64,000 nt of DNA from Sphingomonas crusticola (GTDB lineage Bacteria > Pseudomonadota > Alphaproteobacteria > Sphingomonadales > Sphingomonadaceae), in contig NZ_QTJP01000001.1 of assembly GCF_003391115.1 (NCBI RefSeq), positions 992,001-1,056,000 on the forward strand, in the 5' to 3' direction. Each line of letters starts with the position of its first letter. Within the stretch, counting starts at the first letter, position 1. Below, piece after piece: positions 45,888 to 54,455 of the stretch. The notes below the pieces were generated by a model that saw only the letters and a list, made by a program, of their open reading frames with translations, had not been told where the DNA came from and ran no database searches. A program made the position numbers and the translations under genes.

Positions 45888-46751
45888 ATGACAATGCGCT
45901 CCGCTATCGCCAGGCTCGCCGCGAACGAGGATCTGAATTTCCTGCTCACCAACCGCCTGCCGCGGCGGCTCGCGACCGATTTCATCGGCTGGTTCAGCAA
46001 GATCGAACAGCCGCTGGTGGCACGAGCTTCAATTGCGCTGTGGCGGTTATTCTCGGACGTCGACCTGACCGACGCCGCCGCCCTGCGATTTCCTAGCATG
46101 CACGCCTGCTTCACGCGCAGCCTACGTCCCGGGTCCAGGCCGGTAGACGCTGACCCGGATGTCCTTGCCAGCCCTTGCGACGCGATCGTCGGCGCGTACG
46201 GCATGGTCGCCGGCGACACTGTTCACCAGATCAAGGACGCACCCTATCGACTGAGCGAATTGCTCGGCGATGCGGAAGCATCCCGGGCCTACGAAGGCGG
46301 CACCTACGTCACGCTGCGGCTCACGGCCGGCATGTATCATCATTTCCACGCGCCGCATGACCTGACGGTCGAGCAGGTCACCTATATCTCCGGCGACTGC
46401 TGGAACGTGAATCCAATCGCGCTGAAACGTGTCGAGCGGTTGTTCTGCAAGAACGAGCGCGCCGCGATCCACTGCCGGCTCGCGGACGGCACGCCGGTGC
46501 TGCTGGTGGCTGTCGCCGCGGTGCTGGTGGCGAGTATCCGGCTGACCTTCCTGGATACGGTTCAGGCCTTGCGCGTCGGCGGCCCGCGCGAGATTCGCCT
46601 AGAAGCCCGGCTGTCGAAAGGGGTGGACATGGGCTGGTTCGAGCACGGTTCGACCATCGTCATGCTCACACCGCCGGGTTTCAAGCTGGCGGAGCGTATC
46701 GATGCCGGGCTGCGGCTGCGCGCCGGCGAAGCGCTGTTCAGGCGCAGCTGA
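45888..46751 (+). CDS. Phosphatidylserine decarboxylase-like protein
   Basis: A 287-residue member of the PS decarboxylase family, which forms a pyruvoyl group by self-cleavage. The cleavage motif is WFEHGSTIVML with Ser255 as the expected pyruvoyl precursor. LTAGMYHHFHAPHDLTVEQV near 150 carries the conserved His, and SPCDAIVGAYGMVAGDTV and CWNVNPIALKRVERLFCKNE fit the family. HGST replaces the more frequent LGST. It may convert a serine-type head group to ethanolamine for the methyltransferase encoded nearby. I chose ATG 45888; ATG 45894 is the alternative. Whether it is the main cellular enzyme or a second copy cannot be told here. Confidence 0.88.
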   Translation: MTMRSAIARLAANEDLNFLLTNRLPRRLATDFIGWFSKIEQPLVARASIALWRLFSDVDLTDAAALRFPSMHACFTRSLRPGSRPVDADPDVLASPCDAIVGAYGMVAGDTVHQIKDAPYRLSELLGDAEASRAYEGGTYVTLRLTAGMYHHFHAPHDLTVEQVTYISGDCWNVNPIALKRVERLFCKNERAAIHCRLADGTPVLLVAVAAVLVASIRLTFLDTVQALRVGGPREIRLEARLSKGVDMGWFEHGSTIVMLTPPGFKLAERIDAGLRLRAGEALFRRS

Positions 46752-46805
46752 GACTTTCCTGCGAGGTGTGTGCCAAGCTACTCCGCGTCGCCGCTCGGCG
46801 CGCAA

Positions 46806-48092
46806 TTACGCCGCCCGCCGGAGCTTCCTTCTTCCCGATCCGGCGAGTTTTCCGAGCAGGGCCGCGAAACGATCAAGGCTGTCTGTCGCCGATATCGTAC
46901 GCGCCAGCGCAAGACGCGCTGCCTGCGTGGTGTCGCGGGCCTGGATAAGGCTCAGCAAACCTTCGACGATCGCGCTTGGGCTGCCGGGGGCGACGATCGT
47001 AGCACTTGCCTGCAGGAACTCCGCAAGCTCGGAATCGGGATCGGCGGTAACGAGGATGCGCTTTCCGCTGGCGAGCATGCCACCCAATTTCGACGGCAAT
47101 ACCAGTTCGCTCATGCCGGCATCCTGAGGCAGCATGTGGCAATCGGCGAGGTTGAGGAATTCGGGAAGACGCGTTTCAGGCTGCAACGGCAGGAAGCGGA
47201 CGTTTGGAAGAGCGCCGTAACGCTGTTGCAGACTTTCCCGCTCCGGTCCGTCGCCGGCGATCACGAACGCGAAACGGGCATCGTCCTGAAGCGACTCCGC
47301 CGCATCGAGCACGAGGTGCAGCGCCTGTTTGCGCCCGATCTGCCCTGAATAAAGGCACACGAACCGATCCTGGAGACCCAATTCCTCACGATAACCGTTT
47401 GGCGTGCCAAGCGGACGGATGCGCTCTACGTCAACCCAGTTGCGAACGAGCACCAGCCGCTCGGCAGGCACGCCTTTGCGTTCGATTGCCGTCTGCATCT
47501 TGGTCGAGATCGTGACGATCTGGTCGAAGCGGCGCATCAACAGGCGTTCCACGCCGAAAGCCAGGCGCAGCAGCGGCTTGGGCAGCCGGATGTGGCCGAC
47601 GGCGAGCGCCGCGTCGACCTCCAGATCCTGCACGTGCAGCACCGTGCGCGCGCCCACCAGCCAGGCAGCAAGCAAGGCGGTCGGTGCGGTCGCCAATGTC
47701 GGCTCGACGCACAGTACGACATCGGGACGTTGCGACAGAATGCGCCAGACGAGCACCGGCGATGCAGTCAGCCCGAAGGACAGCGAGGTCAGCAACCGGA
47801 CCAGTCCGCTCGCCTTTTTCCTCAGGAAAATGGGGCAGCGCCAGACCCGCACTCCGTCCAACCATTCCGCCGCATAACGCGAGGCGGAATATGGTGGACG
47901 GACATACCAGCCGGGATAATGCGGCGGCGGGCATACGACTTCCGTCGCCGCGCCTCGAACGGCCAGTCCCACCGCAAGCTCTCCGGTATAACGGCCGACG
48001 CCGGTCAGCTCGGGCGCGTAGGACGGCGTTGTAATGAGAACCGAATATGCCGGGGCCGCCATGCCAATTCCATCGATGGACGGACGGCTCAT
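46806..48092 (-). CDS. GT4 glycosyltransferase, WcaI-like
   Basis: A 428-residue (or 418 from ATG 48062) GT-B glycosyltransferase. The N-terminal TTPSYAPELTGVGRYTGELA and CPPPHYPGWYVRPPYSASRY are hallmarks of the WcaI group from colanic-acid clusters, where the enzyme adds a fucosyl or related residue. The donor site includes CLYSGQIGRKQALHLVLDAA and the C-terminal DAGMSELVLPSKLGGMLASG motif. Its stop is convergent with the PS decarboxylase-like gene. Followed upstream by the GDP-fucose genes, it probably uses GDP-fucose or a related donor. Confidence 0.9.
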   Translation of the reverse strand: MSRPSIDGIGMAAPAYSVLITTPSYAPELTGVGRYTGELAVGLAVRGAATEVVCPPPHYPGWYVRPPYSASRYAAEWLDGVRVWRCPIFLRKKASGLVRLLTSLSFGLTASPVLVWRILSQRPDVVLCVEPTLATAPTALLAAWLVGARTVLHVQDLEVDAALAVGHIRLPKPLLRLAFGVERLLMRRFDQIVTISTKMQTAIERKGVPAERLVLVRNWVDVERIRPLGTPNGYREELGLQDRFVCLYSGQIGRKQALHLVLDAAESLQDDARFAFVIAGDGPERESLQQRYGALPNVRFLPLQPETRLPEFLNLADCHMLPQDAGMSELVLPSKLGGMLASGKRILVTADPDSELAEFLQASATIVAPGSPSAIVEGLLSLIQARDTTQAARLALARTISATDSLDRFAALLGKLAGSGRRKLRRAA

Positions 48093-48179
48093 CTCGCCGC
48101 CGCAATTACTATGTCAATCAGCAGCCGATCAGCCGGAAGGAGGTATCGGCAATCTCTGCGATACAAACCCGCGCGCGCA

Positions 48180-49133
48180 TCATGCGTCCGGCTGCGTCGC
48201 GAGAAATGCGCGATAGGCATCGGCTATGCCCTGCCGCAGGGTGATGCGTGGGCGCCACCCCATTTCCCGCAGCTTTTCGCCGCTCATCAGTTTGCGTGGC
48301 GTACCGTCGGGGCGATCAGGATTGGTGGTAATTCCGCCGGTGAAACCGACTACCTCAGCCACCAATTGCGCCAGCTCGAGGATTGGCAGATCTTCGCCGG
48401 AGCCGACATTGATATGCTCGTCTTGCGAATATTGCTTCATCAGGAAGACGCAGGCGTCGGCAAGATCATCGACGTGAAGGAATTCGCGGCGCGGCGTCCC
48501 CGTCCCCCAGATTTCGATGCTGGCGGCCCCGCTCTGCTTCGCCTCGTGCGCCTTGCGGATCAACGCCGGCAGCACATGGCTCGAAGCGAGGTCGAAATTG
48601 TCGCCAGGGCCGTAAAGATTGGTCGGCATGGCGGAGATGAAGTCTCGTCCATGCTGGCGTCGATAGGCCTGACATAGTTTGATGCCGGCGATCTTCGCGA
48701 TCGCATACCATTCGTTGGTGGGCTCGAGCGGGCCGCTCAACAGCGAATCTTCAGAGATCGGCTGCGGCGCGAATTTGGGGTAGATGCAGGAGGAACCGAG
48801 AAACATCAGCTTCTCCACCGCGCTGCGATGCGCCGCCTCGATGATGTTCGCCTCGATCATGAGATTGTCGTAGAGGAAGTCGGCCGGGAAGCTGTCATTG
48901 GCAAGAATCCCACCGACCTTCGCCGCGGCCAGAAACACCGCGTCCGGCTTGTTGGCGGCAAACCAGGTGCGCACCGCATTCTGGTCGCCGAGGTCCAGGT
49001 CGCTGCGCGTTGCGGTCACGATCGTGCAATCTTCGCGCGCCAGCCGTCGCACGATCGCCGACCCGACCATACCGCGATGGCCGGCGACATAGACCCTCTT
49101 GCCGCGCAGATCATAAGGTTCGCCCAACGCCAT
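48180..49133 (-). CDS. fcl: GDP-L-fucose synthase
   Basis: It epimerises and reduces GDP-4-keto-6-deoxymannose to GDP-L-fucose in the cytoplasm. The 317 residues fit the family. [18 protein letters not shown] is the NADPH loop near residue 15, [13 protein letters not shown] follows, and the catalytic Ser-Tyr-Lys set is in [17 protein letters not shown] and [22 protein letters not shown] 49133 lies one base after the gmd stop; an in-frame GTG at 49142 would overlap gmd. It is the second gene of gmd-fcl. Confidence 0.96.
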   Translation of the reverse strand: MALGEPYDLRGKRVYVAGHRGMVGSAIVRRLAREDCTIVTATRSDLDLGDQNAVRTWFAANKPDAVFLAAAKVGGILANDSFPADFLYDNLMIEANIIEAAHRSAVEKLMFLGSSCIYPKFAPQPISEDSLLSGPLEPTNEWYAIAKIAGIKLCQAYRRQHGRDFISAMPTNLYGPGDNFDLASSHVLPALIRKAHEAKQSGAASIEIWGTGTPRREFLHVDDLADACVFLMKQYSQDEHINVGSGEDLPILELAQLVAEVVGFTGGITTNPDRPDGTPRKLMSGEKLREMGWRPRITLRQGIADAYRAFLATQPDA

Positions 49134-49134
49134 C

Positions 49135-50202
49135 TCAGGCACTCTTGTCGATCGGGGCGAGCTTCATCACCTCGAGATCGGCCAGCACCATTTCGCGCGC
49201 GAGTTCGCGAACCGGCGTTTCGTGGCTCCAGCCGAGCCTGGCCTTCGCTTTGGCGGGATTACCGATCAACAGGTCGACCTCGGTCGGACGGAAATAGCGG
49301 GGATCGACCTCGACCAGGCAGGCGCCGGTTTCCACGCAATAACCTTTCTCGTCGACGCCCTGCCCTTCCCAGCGCAAGGTGATGCCGACATCCGCGAACG
49401 CCCATTCGACGAAGGTACGCACGGGCGTGGTCTCGCCGGTCGCCAATACATAATCGTCGGGCACATCCTGCTGCAGCATCAGCCACATGCCGCGGACATA
49501 TTCACGCGCATGGCCCCAGTCGCGGCGGGCATCGAGATTGCCGAGATAGAGCTTGCTCTGGCGGCCCAGCTTGATCGCGGCGGCGGCGCGGGTGATCTTG
49601 CGCGTGACGAAGGTCTCGCCGCGCAGCGGGCTCTCATGATTGAACAGGATGCCGTTGGAGGCATGGATGCCATAGGCCTCGCGATAGTTCACCACGATCC
49701 AGTAGGAATACATCTTGGCGACCGCATAGGGCGAGCGCGGGTAGAAGGGGGTGGTTTCCGACTGGGGCACTTCCTGCACCAGGCCGTAGAGTTCGGAGGT
49801 CGAGGCCTGATAGAAGCGCGTCTTCTTCTCAAGCCCGAGGATGCGGATCGCCTCCAGCAGCCGCAGCGTGCCGATGCCGTCGGCATTGGCGGTATATTCG
49901 GGCGTCTCGAAGCTGACATGGACGTGGCTCATCGCCGCCAGATTGTAGATCTCGTCCGGCTGGGTTTCCTGAACGATGCGGATGAGGTTGGTGGAATCGG
50001 TAAGATCGCCATAGTGCAGCTTGAACCTGGCGCCCTCGACATGCGGATCCTGATAGATATCCTCGATCCGGCCGGTGTTGAACGAGGAGGAGCGGCGTTT
50101 GATGCCGTGGACCTCATAGCCCTTGGACAGGAGCAGATGGGCGAGATAGGCCCCGTCCTGGCCGGTCACACCGGTAAGCAAGGCAACCTTAGGCGCAGTC
50201 AC
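49135..50202 (-). CDS. gmd: GDP-mannose 4,6-dehydratase
   Basis: The first enzyme of GDP-fucose synthesis, forming GDP-4-keto-6-deoxymannose. Its 355 residues carry the NADP loop [18 protein letters not shown], the substrate region [20 protein letters not shown], and the Tyr-Lys pair in [40 protein letters not shown] near the C-terminus is typical. The start is GTG 50200-50202 with AGGGGAATGAC in front. It is followed immediately by fcl; a 570-nt gap separates it from the divergent GT2 gene. Confidence 0.97.
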   Translation of the reverse strand: MTAPKVALLTGVTGQDGAYLAHLLLSKGYEVHGIKRRSSSFNTGRIEDIYQDPHVEGARFKLHYGDLTDSTNLIRIVQETQPDEIYNLAAMSHVHVSFETPEYTANADGIGTLRLLEAIRILGLEKKTRFYQASTSELYGLVQEVPQSETTPFYPRSPYAVAKMYSYWIVVNYREAYGIHASNGILFNHESPLRGETFVTRKITRAAAAIKLGRQSKLYLGNLDARRDWGHAREYVRGMWLMLQQDVPDDYVLATGETTPVRTFVEWAFADVGITLRWEGQGVDEKGYCVETGACLVEVDPRYFRPTEVDLLIGNPAKAKARLGWSHETPVRELAREMVLADLEVMKLAPIDKSA

Positions 50203-50404
50203 GTCATTCCCCTGAATTTGCGGGCATCAGGTCGCAGAGCGGAGGGGGTTTATCAAGGGGGGTTGCGGAGGGCGCGGCGCGACGAGCGGTTGCGAGCGGC
50301 CGGGGTGCTGCGCTTCACCGCCCAAGCCTGGTGAAATCGAAGCGCGCCGGCGCAATTAAGCAGGCCGGGGATCATTGCCTCCTCCCGCGTGATTTTTCTT
50401 CGGC

Positions 50405-50428
50405 CGTCAGGCCTCAGCTGGCCTGACG
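50405..50428. terminator. Perfect hairpin in the gmd upstream gap
   Basis: CGTCAGGCC (50405-50413) pairs with GGCCTGACG (50420-50428) around TCAGCT. On the minus strand a T-containing stretch of plus AAGAAAAATC complement follows; on the plus strand a poly-A tract follows, not poly-T. It precedes the dispersed element as a hairpin does at copy A. Confidence 0.4.
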
Positions 50429-50453
50429 ATGGTTCAAAGAGCCAAAAAAAGCG

Positions 50454-50493
50454 GCAAAAACAAAAAAACAGCAGAAACGAACTAGATGATTTG
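50454..50493 (+). repeat. Dispersed 40-bp A-rich element, copy B
   Basis: It begins GCAAAAACAA and ends AACTAGATGATTTG, matching 2571-2610 (minus) at 37 of 40 positions. In one frame both copies would encode KN(S/T)RNELDDL, but neither sits in a convincing gene. A perfect hairpin lies 25 nt upstream on the same strand. Confidence 0.75.
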
Positions 50494-50772
50494 TCTGAAC
50501 GCGCGGCATTTCCTGATGGAACAGATAGCGAACGTTTGGCGGAGAGTCAATTGCAAAGCTGCCCAGCATCGCTCTAGCGAAGGCGGCGATTCATGGCCTT
50601 GTCCTTATCGGCGGCTTGTTTGTGCCGTGCGGGGAATGCAGAAGCGTAACAGAGCGTAATGCCGCGCCGCTTGGGGGCAGTAAGTATTATGCTTTCCCTG
50701 GAAAAGGGTAAGCGGCGGGCGCCAACGCGAATCACCTCGAAACCGACGTCGGTGAGCAGGAACTGATAACAT

Positions 50773-51693
50773 ATGTCCAACGTCGCCACTGTAATTCTCA
50801 CCTACAACGAGGAAATGCACATCGCGCGAGCGATCGACAGTGCAAAGGCATTCTCAAGCGATATTCTTGTCGTCGACTCTTTCTCTACGGACCGGACGGT
50901 CGATATTGCGCGCAGTTCTGGCGCGCGAGTGCTTCAGAATAAATTTATAAACCACTCCCGGCAGTTCGCGTGGGGTCTAGAGAATGGCGATATTCGCGCC
51001 GAGTGGACTTTGCGCCTCGATGCCGATGAAATCATAGGAGCCGACCTCGCGCAGCGAATCCGCAACGAGCTGCCCAATCTTCCTAGTGACGTCGCCGGGG
51101 TAACATTCTCGCGCCGCCACATCTTTATGGGCCGCTGGGTGCGTCACGGCGGCCGGTATCCACTTCACCTTCTTCGGTTATGGCGCACCGGGCAAGGAGC
51201 TGTCGAAGACCGGTGGATGGATGAGCATGTCGTCCTCACCGGAGGCCGGGCGATCCAGTTCGAAGGATTCTTCGCCGACGCGTCTTTACGCGATTTATCA
51301 TCCTTTATTGCTAAGCATAATCGCTACGCGACCTTAGAAGCCGTCGAGGTTCTCAACCAAAGGCACAACCTATTCGAAAGAGCTAGAGACGCCAATCTTC
51401 ACAACAGTGGTCGGCAAATGAAGATGAAGCGCCTTATAAAAGAACGAATCTACAATAAGCTTCCATTTGCAATCGGTCCGTTAGCATACTTTCTTTTTCG
51501 CTATTTGATTCAGCTCGGCTTTCTGGACGGGCGAGAAGGACTAATCTATCACTTTATGCAAGGCCTATGGTACCGGTTGCTGGTCGAGGCCAAAACAGAC
51601 GAGTTAGAACCGCGGATCGCAGCGTGCAAAAGTCGCGACGAGAGAATCGCGCTTCTCATCGATGCAACCGGATTAAACTTAACGATGGAATAA
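50773..51693 (+). CDS. GT2 glycosyltransferase (WaaE/KdtX-like)
   Basis: A 306-residue GT-A enzyme. The N-terminal TVILTYNEEMHIARAIDSAK, the VVDSFSTDRTVDIARSSGAR segment and the DXD-type RLDADEIIGADLAQRI near residue 85 are typical of the small WaaE-like group in LPS and exopolysaccharide clusters. RYPLHLLRLWRTGQGAVEDR near 133 continues this pattern. The C-terminus carries a hydrophobic FAIGPLAYFLFRYLIQLGF, a likely membrane-associating helix. It is the first plus-strand gene of the A+T-richer section. Sugar specificity unknown. Confidence 0.9.
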   Translation: MSNVATVILTYNEEMHIARAIDSAKAFSSDILVVDSFSTDRTVDIARSSGARVLQNKFINHSRQFAWGLENGDIRAEWTLRLDADEIIGADLAQRIRNELPNLPSDVAGVTFSRRHIFMGRWVRHGGRYPLHLLRLWRTGQGAVEDRWMDEHVVLTGGRAIQFEGFFADASLRDLSSFIAKHNRYATLEAVEVLNQRHNLFERARDANLHNSGRQMKMKRLIKERIYNKLPFAIGPLAYFLFRYLIQLGFLDGREGLIYHFMQGLWYRLLVEAKTDELEPRIAACKSRDERIALLIDATGLNLTME

Positions 51694-51727
51694 AGTAGAG
51701 GAAGCAACCAAGTGCCCGTGACTGCCG

Positions 51728-53059
51728 CTACAACTGTTCCGCCGACATATCGCTCATAAGCGACGATGAAGGCTCGGAGGATCCTAGCGACTGCCGCCTA
51801 CGCAGCGTGTAGAGCACGCAAAACAAACTCAGAACATCGCCGGCAACGGCGCTCGCGGCGACGCCGTTGAGCCCCGCATAAGTCCCGCCGACAATTGCTG
51901 CCAGAACGGTCACGAGGGAGGCTAGGAATAGCGGGAGGCCCAGCGCTCCATGACGGTTGAGCGAAAGCAAAAAGCTGAATGTGAAGAACCAAACGCCATG
52001 GACGACCATCCCCAGCGCCATAAGGGCCAAGAAAGACCGATCTACAGTGATCTTTCCGCCGGTCCACAGGTGCATTAGCCATGGGCCAAAAGTTACCAGG
52101 AATAGCCACCCCAAAACGAGAACGGCACCTGCGATAACGGCGTTTACTACTGCCAGCCGCCGTAGCAGGCGAAGGTTTCCTTTCGCATAAGCTGCGGCAA
52201 TCTCCGGCATCGACGCTCGGTTGAATATCCCAACACCTTGCACGAATATTCTGGTTAATGTGCGCACGGCGACGAAGGCACCTGCCGCGGCAGGCGATAG
52301 AACCGAGCCGACAACCAGAACCATACCTTGTAGGTTGAGCGCAAGTGTAGCCGGCACCGACATTGCCGATAGCGCCGGCCCGACGAGGCGCTTGATTTCC
52401 GCCCGGGATGCATGTCTCACGCCCAGCTTCAACCAAGGCTCAAACCGACGCATCAAAATGTATAAGATGGTCATGCTGATGCAGCGGCCGGCAAACTGCA
52501 CTGCGATGCAAACGAAGAAATTTGCCCCACTCCATGCCACCGCGAGTACAATCACCCCCTCGACGAACGAGGAGCCATCATATGCCAGCGTGCCGTGAGC
52601 GTAGTGCCCGGTCGAACGAAATCCAGACAGAGTTATTCTAGAGAATAATGCCACAGCCGAATAGATAATCAGCAATGCTAACGTAGCTATGTTGCCGGAT
52701 ATCCAACTGGCAAACGGAAAGTCGAACGCGTTGGCGAGTAAGAGGCTGACCGCGGCTAACGCCGATAAAGGTATCAGCAAACTTATAAGGACGGCAGTGC
52801 TTTGAAAGACACGAACGACCGATTCCTTTTCATTACGCGCATGATGCATTGTCATGTCCGCAGTAGCCGCTTGAATGAAACCGAGATCGGTTAACGCAAA
52901 ATATGTCGGGATCGTGGTGAGCATCAGCCACACACCATATTGGGAGACACCCCAAGCCGAGGTTAAGATAGGAACCGCCGCAAGTTGAAGAATCGCGCTC
53001 ATGGTAATGCTCAACGCGTTCGCAGCTGTGCCACTCACTAACCTACTGACAACCGACAT
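51728..53059 (-). CDS. Wzx-type polysaccharide flippase
   Basis: A 443-residue membrane protein with about 12-14 helices, of the MOP/polysaccharide-exporter type that moves undecaprenyl-linked repeat units to the periplasm. N-terminal ANALSITMSAILQLAAVPIL and TSAWGVSQYGVWLMLTTIPT, then YFALTDLGFIQAATADMTMH, are typical of Wzx. ATG 53059 follows AGAGGAATAG; a TTG directly before is less likely. The C-terminal 25 residues are Ser-rich and soluble. It is convergent with the GT2 gene and downstream of an FkbM methyltransferase gene. Confidence 0.9.
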   Translation of the reverse strand: MSVVSRLVSGTAANALSITMSAILQLAAVPILTSAWGVSQYGVWLMLTTIPTYFALTDLGFIQAATADMTMHHARNEKESVVRVFQSTAVLISLLIPLSALAAVSLLLANAFDFPFASWISGNIATLALLIIYSAVALFSRITLSGFRSTGHYAHGTLAYDGSSFVEGVIVLAVAWSGANFFVCIAVQFAGRCISMTILYILMRRFEPWLKLGVRHASRAEIKRLVGPALSAMSVPATLALNLQGMVLVVGSVLSPAAAGAFVAVRTLTRIFVQGVGIFNRASMPEIAAAYAKGNLRLLRRLAVVNAVIAGAVLVLGWLFLVTFGPWLMHLWTGGKITVDRSFLALMALGMVVHGVWFFTFSFLLSLNRHGALGLPLFLASLVTVLAAIVGGTYAGLNGVAASAVAGDVLSLFCVLYTLRRRQSLGSSEPSSSLMSDMSAEQL

Positions 53060-53147
53060 CAACTATTCCTCTGGGAACTCTCGCGTACGACCGCATGATC
53101 CAAGTACGCATCTTGGGGTCTGCCGTATTGCAGGCAAATTTCCAAAT

Positions 53148-54029
53148 CTATGACGGCAAAATGGGCCGTCCTTCATTATAATGGCTGATGAGGCTGTCAG
53201 ATATATCAGTATCATCGTCTGTCATCGCGACCAGGTCGTAGTAAAATACCGATGTCCTCTTATCTTTACGGGCAGACTGAACATATGCATGTAACGAATC
53301 TAGGTTGCCCAAATCTTCAGTCTTAAGACGGATCATGTGATTGCCGAAGTTGTCATAGAAGTGAAAGCGCTTATAACCAATTTCCGTCAACGTCTTTACA
53401 AGTTCAGAATGCTCCCTCGCCACTTCAGGGGAACCGACCGGCGTGTATTCGATGTGAAGTATGGGACGCATCTCTGCGATGACATCCTTCGCGGCCATAA
53501 TAATCTTGGGATCGAATCCATCGGTGTCTGTCTTAAGGAGCCTAGACTTACCAAATCGAGGCTTGCTTGCGATAATCTCGCTCAAGGGCAGCGTTTCTAT
53601 GGCCTGACTCCCCTCGACGAAGGAGGCCGTGCCATGGATCGTGCGAACCGCACCTTTAACCTGATTGCCGAAACCCACGTAAGCGGCGACAATCTCCGAA
53701 CCTTTGGAAATGCGTGCGATATTACGCTCCAGCCACGGCAGGAACGCGTCATTCCCTTCGATGCAGAGGACGGCGATGTCCGGCCGCCGGAGCATGAACG
53801 CGGCGGTGTCACCCACGTTTGCGCCGATATCTATCATGGTGGGCTGCTCGTATTTTCTGGCGATTAACTCCGAGATCTCGGCGACCGGGAGGTCAAAACG
53901 CCGGTTTCGGTAGATATGCCAATCCAGTAGATGGCCCGCAGGAAGGTCTATGGGCAACCCCAAGATATCAAATCGTCTGGCGAACCGAGTTCGTTGCTTC
54001 CAAATCAGCTGCGCGACGGGATGCGTCAT
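53148..54029 (-). CDS. FkbM-family methyltransferase
   Basis: A 293-residue SAM-dependent methyltransferase. The SAM motif TMIDIGANVGDTAAFMLRR is near residue 65, with VLCIEGNDAFLPWLERNIAR and LLKTDTDGFDPKIIMAAKDV as the usual FkbM motifs. The family commonly adds O-methyl groups to sugars or polyketides; here a sugar of the exopolysaccharide is likely. AAGGAGG precedes ATG 54029. Placed upstream of the flippase on the same strand. One of three FkbM genes in the cluster; their sequences differ clearly, so they are not recent duplicates. Confidence 0.9.
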   Translation of the reverse strand: MTHPVAQLIWKQRTRFARRFDILGLPIDLPAGHLLDWHIYRNRRFDLPVAEISELIARKYEQPTMIDIGANVGDTAAFMLRRPDIAVLCIEGNDAFLPWLERNIARISKGSEIVAAYVGFGNQVKGAVRTIHGTASFVEGSQAIETLPLSEIIASKPRFGKSRLLKTDTDGFDPKIIMAAKDVIAEMRPILHIEYTPVGSPEVAREHSELVKTLTEIGYKRFHFYDNFGNHMIRLKTEDLGNLDSLHAYVQSARKDKRTSVFYYDLVAMTDDDTDISDSLISHYNEGRPILPS

Positions 54030-54440
54030 TTAACCTCCTTCGATCCTATGGACGGCACGACGCCTCTTATTAACGCTGCGTCAATTAATAGTTGGGTCTA
54101 ACTTAATCGTGTTCGCTGAATCTAAATTGCCGGGAGCGTGCGTTGCTCAATGCGATACCATCCCGGAGGGGTCAACGGGGCGCGCTGAGCGAGGGTTGGG
54201 TTTCGCGTGCTCGGCCTCTATAGAGCTATCATACATGATACGACCAAGAAGGCGCGTCACGTCAACGCCGCTTCGGCGATCGTAACGCTCGAGCATATGC
54301 AGGAGGCAAACATTGCGCCCCGATCGCTTGGGGGGGGGCACATGCCGAGCTGCGGCAGCTGGAAACGGCAGCCACCGGTGGAGCGTGAGGCGCGGCGGAG
54401 ACCAGCCTTCCTGGCTGATGATCTATAAAGGAATATTGAC
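54030..54440. other. 411-nt gap with a 9-G tract upstream of the polymerase gene
   Basis: No gene is supported. Short open frames exist on both strands (54207-54428 plus, 54147-54341 minus) but show no family resemblance or good ribosome binding site. A run of nine G lies at 54330-54338. The gap divides the minus-strand FkbM gene from the plus-strand polymerase and should contain both promoters. Confidence 0.4.
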
Positions 54441-54455
54441 TTGGCGCGGTTAGAA

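Larger units (their letters stand above)
50203..50772. other. 570-nt gap upstream of gmd and the GT2 gene
   Basis: No convincing gene is seen. The gap holds a perfect hairpin (50405-50428), an A-rich tract, and the second copy of the dispersed 40-bp element (50454-50493). From about here the DNA becomes more A+T-rich. Promoters for gmd (minus) and the GT2 gene (plus) should lie in it, but no clear -35/-10 pair stands out. Confidence 0.5.

Noticed and set aside
50491-50498. TTGTCTGA at the end of dispersed element copy B, as a possible fifth arabinose operator
   Set aside because: The right half (ACG) does not match any of the four sites, copy A of the element has a different base sequence there, and the surrounding genes make polysaccharide. 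Chance match.
54147-54428. Short open frames in the gap before the polymerase gene
   Set aside because: Both strands are open over similar lengths, there is no good ribosome binding site or recognisable domain, and one frame runs through the G tract.
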